Below, one piece after another: positions 55,986 through 64,000 of a stretch of DNA of 64,000 nt. The position numbers and the translations under genes are program-made. The notes under the pieces are model-generated. The model was given only the letters and a program-made list of their open reading frames with translations. It was not told the origin of the DNA and made no database searches. The stretch comes from Berberis thunbergii (lineage: Eukaryota; Streptophyta; Magnoliopsida; Ranunculales; Berberidaceae), in contig QNQO01005822.1 of assembly GCA_003290165.1 (NCBI GenBank), positions 62,001-126,000 on the forward strand. The letters run 5' to 3'. How positions within the stretch are numbered: position 1 is the stretch's first letter; each line of letters begins with the position of its first letter.

Positions 55986-56817
55986 TGTTTCACACTATAA
56001 TTTCAACATAATTTCATTCCTATAATATCAACAGGGCTTACGAAATTCAGTCCTATAATTTCAACATACAGTCCTATAATTTCAAAATTTAGTCCTATAA
56101 ATAAGTCCTATAAATTCTGTAATTTGATTGCAAGTTAGAAGGAACCAATTAAGAGGTTAAGTTCTCATTGAAGTTGGAGACGTGTCGAATGTATCAGTAT
56201 GTACTCACTTTAGACCTTTAAGCTCAAAAGAGTAAAGAGATTATGGTGACAACATTTGTATTCATATCCTAGATTCTAAAACTTTTGTTATTAAGGTTGT
56301 TCTTGGTCAGAATTTCTCATTTTGTTTACTTGACCTATTCTTACAACTAACCAAGAATTTCTCATTTGGTTTATTTGACATATCCCTGCAACTAAGTGAT
56401 TTTAATTGTTTTATTGATTCTTTGTAGGATGAGAAGGACGAAAACTTCAAATTGAGTTTAGTGTAAAATGGTTTGTGTCAACCCGCTTGACATGTGGAAT
56501 AAATACATTATGTTTAGGTTTACTATGCTTACCTGAAGGACTCCAGACCTACTTTTTTTTTCTTACGGATCATTTATGTTTTAGTTCTATTAAATCATTT
56601 TCAGATTGTGCATGAGATTCTTATCTAATCTGATAGGTTTATAAACATTGGTTTCAGTTATGCTTATTGAGATGTCATTTCATTGTCATGATTTCTTCTC
56701 TTGATTTTCATGGGTCTTGTAGAAAATGGCTTATTGGGATTTTATTTTATTTTAATACAAGTTTTATGGTATCTCTAACACACAATTTTGGTTCTTGTAA
56801 TTTGTTGTAATTCAGTG

Positions 56818-58275
56818 ATGGATGACTTTAAAGTTCCATCTAAGGGGATCACCACAGATATCAAAGGAAGAAAGGAGTGCTATAAGCATGACTGGATGTC
56901 GGGCTTCCATTCAAGCTGCAAGTACTTTTATTAAATTGAATGGAAGAAAAATTGTATTTTTATGCCAATAAAGTTTACTGAATGTCTCACTCTGTTATAC
57001 TAAGATTTTGGCTCCAACTTCTACACCTTCTTCGCTTCCGCCCTTCCTGTTATTGCCTTTGGTGAGCAACTGAATAGAGATACAGGTATTTGGTTTTGTT
57101 TTCTTGTTATTTGTCCGTTATTCATTGTTTTTGCTTTACGAGGTGTTGGAAAGAATTTAAAACAGAACAAGTTGAAAAACTTGGTATAATAAAGACCTTG
57201 ATATCAATTTGATTTATTTGTTTTTTTCTTTATGTTTTTTAGAAGGAAGCTTGAGCACAATTGAAACTTTAGTATCAACTGCAATATGTGGTATACTGCA
57301 TTCGATACTTGGAGGACAACCATTGTTAATTTTAGGAGTTGTCGAGCCCACCGTTAGCATGTACTCTTATTTGTATAATTTCTGCAAAAAAAAAAAAAAA
57401 CTCGGGAACATGGTTGTTCTTGGCTTGGGATGGATTGTAATAGTAGTAGTCATTTTTTTCTTTTCTACCATAATTGCAGTTTCTATAGTAGCTTGATTTC
57501 TTTTACTGTTATGCAGGGTTTGCGTCTGGACACCTCTCATGCTGTTCATTCTTGCAATATTCAATGCTTGCAATGTTATCAGCAAATTTACAAGGATTGC
57601 ATGGGAGCTTTTGGCACTTTGATCACTGTTATCTTCATGCAAGAAGATGTCAATGTGCCTAGTTTTTGCCTCAGATATAATTTATTCAATCGAGATACGA
57701 AATTGTAAGGAAAAGTGGAAATATTGATCACTTGGGTGGTTTCTGAATTGCAGAGATTGTTGATTCAGTTTAAAATATCCGAACATGATGACCAACAAAC
57801 AGAAGTAAAAAAAAAATTCAATTTCAAATGCTTTATACCAATGGGTTGTTGGGCGTTGTATTTTCTTTTGGTGTTTTATATAATTCCCTAAGGAACAAAA
57901 TGGTGAGGTCATGGCTATGTGGCACAAGTTTGTGAAGTGATATTCTGACTTAATATTTGGATATGGGTTCTTATGTTTTTGCGTCTGATATGAAATTATG
58001 CCTCTTGATACAGGAGGGTTTAGGGGATTCATTGTAGATTATGGAGTTCCTCTGATGGTAGTCCTTTGGACAACATTATCATTCACTGTACCCAACAAGG
58101 TTCCTACTAGACTTCCACAGTATACATCTTTGCTGCCATTGTACCAACTCTAATGATAAGAGATCTATATTTCTTCGTTCATAGTGTTGATTCTCAGATG
58201 GCACAGCAGAAGGAATTCAACCTTTAGAAACCTTCTACTTACCACTACGACATGTTATTGCTCGGAATAATGGTA
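56818..58275 (+). pseudogene. BOR-type boron transporter (SLC4-like) gene copy, decayed
   Basis: Exon-like segments follow the order of plant BOR1/BOR2. 56818-56922 has MDDFKVPSKGITTDIKGRKE and CYKHDW. 57005-57085 has FYTFFASALPVIAFGEQLNR. 57243-57496 has STIETLVSTAICGILHSILG and GGQPLLILGVVEPTVSMYSY. 57517-57660 has FTRIAWEL, then [10 protein letters not shown]. 58016-58120 has GFIVDYGVPLMVV, and 58165-58270 has [12 protein letters not shown] and YHYDMLLLG. BOR proteins export borate across the plasma membrane. The GGQPLLILGVxEPT motif in the membrane domain is kept, but single-base deletions, a stop within LRKP, and missing segments disable the copy. Introns remain, so it was copied as DNA. 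It lies between blocks typical of transposon ends and may be captured. Confidence 0.9.
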
Positions 58276-58873
58276 TATAGCAAATTTCTGATTGTGTTCA
58301 TTTTGTATGTAGTATGTGATTTTCATTTTGCTTTTGTTATTTTTGAAATTAAGCATTCTTAAGTTCAGCTAATAGCATGTCTCTTACAGACTGTTTCAAG
58401 TCATTTTTGTTGTATATTTTGAACCGTTGCTTCCATGTACAAATCCAGTGGTGGGTGTCATTGTAGTACATCTTTCTTTGTAGGTGTATTTGATTGGGCC
58501 CAATTCAGTGGTAGATGTTTTTAGCCAGTGGCACATGAGAGACCTTTTTGATGATGGGAAGCACTTGTTATCCATTTTGGGTTGAATGGTGATATAAAAG
58601 ATTCCATATTCCACATATTTATCTATCTTTTTACCCATAAACTTAGGGACAAGAAGAAGTAGAAAGCAATGTTGGAATCTTGGTTACAAAGACTAAAGAT
58701 GTTCAAAGCTATGGAATGGAAATTCCTTGTGCCATACTACCACTGTTCCCAATACTTTGGAATGTCCTCAAAGGAGAATAACCTCCACATATGTTGTTGT
58801 ATTTGGAAAGTTTGCTAATTATGTTGCTTCAAATTTTTTCAGCAAGCATACTTGTGAAATAGTATTGATTTTC

Positions 58874-59413
58874 TCATTTGAAAGTGGTGGGAGTTTTGGT
58901 TTTCAATGGAATAATTTTATGAACTAGGCTCTTACTAACAGAACTAGTCTTGGAGCTCTGAGGACTAACTTGTGATCGCTCTTTCTTCACGTTAGAACTT
59001 TTGGTAGTAGATTTCATGTAATTCGGCGATGAGTCTGGCAGCTTCACCAGGGTTGGCTTCATATAGTTTGTAAATGCATTTCACAGTTTCACTGGAATAG
59101 ACTTCATAAAATTTAGCAATGCCTCTAGTAGCTTTACCAGAGCTGGCTTCTTTGGTATAAAAGCTGGTACGTCTGCAGTAGGCATAGGAGACTTATTGGT
59201 GGTATTCATAGATAGAGGTTTGGTTCGTCTGTTCGGAGTGGACTCTAAATCAGAATGCTTGAGTGATCTCGACTTCTTCATAATATTCTTCTGCTCGGAC
59301 GTGGAATTTTAAGAAGAAGATAGTTTGATCATTGAATGGGATTTATTCATCTCTTTTAAATTCCTGGTTGTAGCTTGGATACCAAGCTTGTTAGGAGATT
59401 TTCTTTGGACCAT
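58874..59413 (-). pseudogene. Plant calmodulin-binding protein, N-terminal part
   Basis: From the ATG at 59413 the frame reads MVQRKSPNKLGIQATT, then after an in-frame TAA gives MKKSRSLKHSDLESTPNRR, SPMPTADVP and PNYMKSTTKSSNVKKERSQV. Plant proteins with a C-terminal calmodulin-binding domain begin MVQRKVPNKLGIQ, and carry KKSRSIKxSDxES and SPNYMKSTSSSxARKERSQVS. The calmodulin-binding domain itself is absent. Upstream sequence (59420-59620) may include the original leader. A second, partial copy in inverted orientation lies 0.7 kb to the right. Confidence 0.85.
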
Positions 59414-59734
59414 CTTTGAGGAAAGATGGAGAAAATTAGAAGAGAAGAAAGTTTTGGTTTTGGTCTTCCTTGGTAATGAAAATTTTGAATAAGCTGTGGA
59501 ACATTTTTCAGTCTTAGTGTTAGCATACTAATGATGTACTTTATATATGTACTTTTTTTTAAAAATATTGATCCAATATGAGAAACGATGTTGTAATTGA
59601 TTGCAATTATTTCACTTTGTAATGGTTGCAAAATTATTTAATTTGGGTATTAAACATTGATATTTGAATATTTGTGTTTTATAATTTCATTGGATGCCAT
59701 TCATTTGTTGATACTTATTTATTTAATTAATTAA

Positions 59735-59940
59735 AATTTGTAACACTTCGAGGTGTTAATAATATTTGAACATTGTAATATGCTACAATGCCATTAGTAA
59801 CATAGGACAACTGTTACGAAATTTGAAGGTCGTAATACGTCGATGTGTTACTAATATTTGTAATGCCATGATTTGCAAGATTTTTGTGGTGTTACAAAAT
59901 TTTTTAGTAACAAAGTTAGTGTGTTACAAATTTCCATTAA
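59735..59940. repeat. GTTACAAA-type subterminal repeats
   Basis: The words TGTTACAAA, TAGTAACA and GTAATACG recur about eight times, just before the right arm of the inverted repeat. Their position between the two arms suggests that the arm duplication happened together with a transposon end. Confidence 0.5.
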
Positions 59941-59949
59941 TGGTATAGT

Positions 59950-60300
59950 AAGATCAATCAAGTGTTCTGATTTAGAGTCCACTCCAAAGAGACGAACCAA
60001 ACCTCTATCCACCAATACCACCAATAAGTCTCCTATGCCTACAGTAGATGTACCTACTTCTACACCAAAGAAGCCATCCCTGGTAAAGCTCCCAGAGACA
60101 TAGCTCAAATTTATGAAGTCTATTCCAATAAAGCTGCGAGATGCATCCCCAAACCATATGAAGCCAACCCCAATGAAGCTGCCAGACTCATCGCCGAATT
60201 ACATGAAATCTACTACCAGCAGTTCAACGTGAGGAAAGAGCGATCACTGGTTAGTCCTGTTACTAAGAGCCCAGTTCATAAAATCATTTTATTGAAAATC
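59950..60300 (+). pseudogene. Calmodulin-binding protein, second copy (right arm)
   Basis: It starts inside the protein at SIKCSDLESTPKRRTKP, continues SPMPTVDVPTSTPKKPSLVK, has a stop after LPET, then PNHMKPTPMKLPDSSPNYMK. Lacking the MVQRK start, it cannot be an independent gene. Confidence 0.85.
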
Positions 60301-60541
60301 AAAATGCCTACCACTTTCAAATGAGAAAGTCCACTACCATTTCACAAGTATGCTTGCTAAAAAAGTTGAAGCAACATAATTAGCAAACCTTCCAAATACA
60401 ACAGCAGTAATGGGTTTAGTCCCAATATAAGTCATAATGTGGTCATCAGTCAAAGCAAGAATCCACATGAATCAAACAACAGGTTGTGTATTCCAACCAA
60501 ATCACTATCATCTATACAAAAAAAAATACTGTATATCTTTT

Positions 60542-60830
60542 CACTACACCAAAATGCCAGTTTAGCTACGCCGAGCTGGGCACGGTTCTAAACCGTTGGT
60601 TTATTTGCCACGGCAAAAAATCGTAGCTATAAGTACCAACGGCTTAAAACCGTGGGTAAAAAAAAACCTGGCCACGGCTAAAAACCTTGGCTATTAGTAG
60701 CAACGGCTCAAAACCGTGGGTATTATTAGCAGCGGCTCAATACCGTTGCAAAAAAAAATTTTAGCAACGGTTCAGAACCGTGGCTATTTCTAGCAACGGC
60801 TCCAAACCGTGGCTACATTAAAAGTTGGAA
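60542..60830. repeat. CACTA terminus with subterminal repeats
   Basis: CACTACACCAAAATGCCAG at 60542 is followed by about nine AACGGCTCAAAACCGTGGC-type units (AACGGTT/AACCGTG words) up to about 60825. This is the standard layout of a CACTA left end, so the element extends right, beyond the window. The repeat words differ from those at 8520-8681, so this is a different family. Confidence 0.8.
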
Positions 60831-61070
60831 AAAAAATTGGGCTGGCTATTTTGGCGCTCGACCTTCCCTCACTCGACTTCCATCGACAAACTTCCCTCCC
60901 CACCACAAACCTGCTCCCTCCACTCGACATCGACATCGACCCTCTCCTTCCCTGCTCCCTCCCTCGACTCTACTCCACTCGACTTCCTTGCTCCCTCGAC
61001 TTCCCTGGTCTTCCCTCCTTACTCGGCGTCTTCAAAATCGATCAGCCACTGCAACCATTCTCTCGTACAG
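60831..61070 (+). other. Leader-like exon ending at a splice donor
   Basis: A CT-rich stretch with CCTCGACTTCC-type repeats ends at ACAG|GTACTCTCTCTC (61070/61071) and is followed by a long AT-rich intron-like region. It looks like the 5' leader of a spliced transcript starting just inside the CACTA end. Two 109-residue frames cover it in different phases; neither is recognised. Confidence 0.45.
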
Positions 61071-62864
61071 GTACTCTCTCTCTCTGTTTTATTTTTTATG
61101 AAATTAGGGTTCCTAAATGTAGAGGTTTTTTTATTTAGAGGTTTTTTTATTTAGAGGTTTTGAATCTCTAGGGTTCCTGAATTTTTTTTTGAATCTGTAG
61201 GTTTTATTTAGAGGTTTTTTGAAATTAGGGTTTGAATCTCTAGGGCTCAAAACCGTATGCCTGATAAATTCCTGATATAATTTAATTTTTTGAATCTTTA
61301 ATTTTTGTATGAAATTTCTGATATAATTTGAAACTAGGAAATACATCTCAGGTATATAGATTAATAGTAGAAGTAAGTCATTGCTATATGATTTACATAC
61401 AAATGTTAACGGCAGCTCAAAGATTTATATGCAAAAATTGAATTAAAATCAACCTTTGGGGGTCAAATAACCAGTTTTGTACTATTTGAGTAATCCTTTG
61501 AGCTAGACACCCAGAACAGTTCTTCTTGCACACAACTTTTGATTGTCTTGTCTAGTCCATACCCTTCTCTAGCAATGGTTTATGTTGATAGCTCAGGCCC
61601 ATTGAGCTTTAAGCTTTCCTTTGTAGCATGAAAAATTTCTCTCAAAAGCTCTAACAATTGTCAAGCTTCTGAGCTTCGCCATTGGAGATGCTCTTAGGTG
61701 TACACAATTGAGTGCTTGTGGCATTTCTTTTTAGGCACTTATGGATTTGTTTTTTCTCATGGAATTTTCTTTTTGGGCACCATTCTTATATATATATATT
61801 TTGTTAAGTTTGCCACTGTTTTGCATATGAGCATGCATGGTAGGATAATGATTTATTTTTTATTTGATCTACCAGCCTTGCATTTTTCACATTTTAATGA
61901 AACACCCTTTCATCTCTGCTATTATTAATTCTATAGAAACCCAAACACCGATTGAGTATATACATATATTTCTTCAAATTGTTGATCGCAACAGTGTGTA
62001 TGTAGTTGAACTAAATAGAAAACTGAATTAGGGAGGCTTTCATAGTCAAGGAAGCTTCTCATGTTTGTACTTAAATTAATAAGTGACATTGACAACAATA
62101 AATATATAAACTAGTTTCATATTCCTTCACTTGTACGATGACTTTCAGGCTTTCATGTATCTGCCAACAAGTTGGCATTGCGAATTGTATGTATCTTCCA
62201 CCAAATTTTACACTTTTCCTTTGGTTTGTTTAGTCTCTGGACTAGCTTTGCTCCTACAAGGAAGCTTTAATGAATAATTTTAACTTGTAATGTGCATTTT
62301 AAAACAAAATGTTTATATGTATGTTGGTCCCACAAATTCTGTTTTGTTGATGCTAATGGATTTCATTCACTCTATTTGATTTTCAACTTTTAATTGTTTC
62401 CAGTCAATCGTTTTCACTTAGAAATATTAAATTTTGCTATCTCAAACTATATGCCACAAAATTTTATACATTTTTAATCACTGGTCAATGGTCATATCAT
62501 TGATCTGTCCAATTTATTCTAATCAACTGAAGCATTCTTTAAGGTGGTCTTTTTTGTTGAATTGGAGCTATATGTTGGTGACAGTGATCATGTCTAATGA
62601 CCAAATCTTAACTTGTTTGGCTTAGTGTTGTAATGCATTTTTATGCTGGACACTTTAATATGCAAAAGAAGTGAGGACTTTTTTGTTATATTTACCATGT
62701 TAGTTTGACAAAGACCAAATATGCTCGGAAGAGTTAACTGTACATTCAAGTTGGTGCTAGACCAGTGATTCTTTTTTTTGGAAGAACATCGTGGTTTCTT
62801 GAATATCTCATTATCTTGACATGGGATTCCCAATGATAATGTTGCTTTATTATCTATCTTTCAG
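61071..62864. other. Intron-like AT-rich sequence
   Basis: No coding homology. A possible small exon at 62151-62189 has an acceptor (ACTTTCAG) and a donor (GTATGT). A block at 61384-61500 is partly repeated near 63280-63400. Confidence 0.4.
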
Positions 62865-62948
62865 CTATAGCAGGAACAAACATGGTTGCCTCCAGTGGCA
62901 CTACTTTGAACACGAGGAAGCTTGATAAAGAAACAGAAGTTCTTGCTC
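62865..62948 (+). pseudogene. MBF1-type coactivator, single captured exon
   Basis: An 84-bp exon bounded by TTTCAG and GTGAGT encodes AGTNMVASSGTTLNTRKLDK and ETEVLA. Plant multiprotein bridging factor 1 (MBF1a/b) has NAGTNKAASSGTSLNTKRLDDDTENLAH at this point, just before the helix-turn-helix domain, with the same exon phase. MBF1 links transcription factors to TBP in stress responses. The preceding MBF1 exon (QDWEPVVIRK) and the following one (ERVPTELKKAI) are not found within 2 kb upstream or 1 kb downstream. The exon is therefore probably cargo of the CACTA-like element, unless the downstream part lies beyond the window. Confidence 0.8.
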
Positions 62949-64000
62949 GTGAGTACTCAACTCTTTGGATTTTGTGGTTTCTTATAGTTTAATTGTATCA
63001 TCATTAGATTGCCTCTAGCTTCAACTATAAAAGGAAGCATAATATGTCATTATTTGTCACTTCTGCGATATTATGATGGTGCCATTTCACTTTTCAACTT
63101 ATGGTGAAGTTAGATCTTGGAAAACATTTTGTGAATGGAAGTTGTTTTCTGCAATCTAGGTCTGAAATCCAATCAACAAGGCAAATAATTACCATTAATC
63201 TGATGAAGCATTAAACTGTACAAATTAGTTGAGTGACCTTTGATAGGGGGGAAGTGACAAAATTAGTTGACTGTGCAAAATTATTTGACCCCCAAAGGAT
63301 TACTCAATAGTACAAACTTGAATGTGCATTATTAATATGACACTAGATATACTCTGGCTATATGATTTACATACAAATGTTAACGCAGCTCAAAGATTGA
63401 ATGTTAGTGGAGTCCTGCCATTATTAGTAATTATGTCATCTATGTCTTGTCAACATTATTGAGCTGGAAACTTGATCCTATTCATTGTTCAGTGCATCTT
63501 GGATTGATTAATAGTCAAGGGTTTTTCTTATGTTCCCTTCATTCTATTTCTTATTTGCGTCCCGTCCATTTCAAGCATCTTGTAATTGATTTTAAACTAC
63601 CTTTCTTTCATGGTTTTTGATATCCAGTTCTTTGTTTTATATGCTAAAATCCTAGAATGATCTTCCTTTTATTTGCACTCTTATGGGTTGTTGATGAATT
63701 CTTATTTTAATGTCTATATATTTTTATTTTGTTTTTTCAAAGATCAGCAATAAGCATGATTGTGGTATTTTAGAAACAATTAGTTTGGATAGGAAATCCA
63801 ATGTAACTCAAGTAATTGAGTTGGATTGGGAATGTAGAAAGAAGGTCAATGAAACATTGTATAGGTACCATAACAAATACAACAGCACAACTGGATGAAT
63901 TGAAATTCATTAGATTGGTTAATGATTTTCAAGCAATTTAGCAATTTAGATTCCTTTGGTCAATGACTAAAGTTAATCTTTTAATTTTTTTGTGTGTAGA
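62949..64000. other. Region after the MBF1 exon, no recognised gene
   Basis: It contains a second copy of a 45-bp block (63356-63401) also found at 61383-61427. It also has a short frame at about 63740-63898 (SNVTQVIELDWECRKKVNET) that I do not recognise. Confidence 0.4.

Larger units (their letters stand above)
58791..60404. repeat. Inverted repeat of calmodulin-binding-protein sequence
   Basis: Arms 58791-59272 and 59950-60404 are complementary over about 455-480 bp (near 88% by eye), with a 677-bp spacer. The left arm has one extra stretch of about 21 bp (around 58955). Transcription through both would give a long hairpin RNA. Confidence 0.93.

Noticed and set aside
1..64000. tRNA or rRNA genes
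   Set aside because: I looked for the characteristic GGTTCRA-type arm and conserved rRNA blocks and found none; the only tRNA-related sequences are two retrotransposon primer sites.

Overview
This is 64 kb of AT-rich nuclear plant DNA, very probably from a eudicot. No species can be named. The evidence is a set of plant-specific families: TNP2-type CACTA transposase, FAR1/FHY3-type MULE transposase, Tekay/Del chromoviruses, an FBD-type F-box gene, and fragments of Tau-class GST, BOR boron transporter, HSP101/ClpB, Pumilio, MBF1 and calmodulin-binding-protein genes. I see no intact host gene. The window is a nested transposon cluster with many captured or stranded pieces of host genes. LAYOUT. 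1-8.7 kb: right part of a CACTA (En/Spm) element, genes on the minus strand. It holds a broken TNP2-like transposase, a second Ptta/En/Spm-type ORF with an 8-residue repeat array, and a 3.6 kb accessory segment with HSP101/ClpB, Pumilio, Ty3/gypsy integrase and LINE fragments plus one unrecognised exon-like ORF. It ends in CACTA-type subterminal repeats. 8.7-9.5 kb: a purine/pyrimidine-asymmetric foldback element, whose second copy is at 37.1-38.2 kb. 11.8-18.6 kb: a minus-strand Copia element that keeps LTRs and gag but no pol. It is interrupted by a solo LTR (16.95-17.83 kb, perfect 5-bp duplication) and a large Tekay-like solo LTR (11.96-16.20 kb); the latter carries a Pack-MULE with a Tau GST fragment. 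19.2-25.5 kb: a complete 6.3 kb MULE with about 600-bp terminal inverted repeats, a 9-bp target duplication and a FAR1-like transposase frame interrupted by stop codons. 25.5-28.3 kb: tandem repeats and MITEs. 28.4-30.6 kb: a decayed F-box/LRR/FBD gene, the best candidate for resident host DNA. 30.96-36.93 kb: two hAT-type elements, the second containing a 5'-truncated L1-like LINE. 38.90-48.42 kb: a full-length Tekay/Del chromovirus on the minus strand with target duplication ACCAT, tRNA-iMet primer site, gag-pol and chromodomain tail, broken by frameshifts. 49.3-50.2 kb: a hAT-like non-autonomous element. 50.39-54.95 kb: a truncated plus-strand Tekay-like element (5' LTR, primer site, gag, start of protease) with a run of in-frame TAG stops and a hAT MITE. 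55-60.5 kb: a gypsy-like fragment, a decayed BOR transporter copy, and calmodulin-binding-protein sequence as an inverted repeat able to form a long hairpin RNA. 60.5-64 kb: the left end of another CACTA-like element, a leader-like exon, and one MBF1-like exon. HOW THE PARTS RELATE. The main theme is capture of gene fragments by DNA transposons (CACTA-, MULE- and possibly Helitron-type), followed by nesting of retrotransposons and decay through frameshifts and stop codons. The autonomous-type transposases, the FAR1-like MULE and the CACTA transposase, are both broken. The strongest functional idea is that the calmodulin-binding-protein inverted repeat could yield small RNAs against the parent gene.
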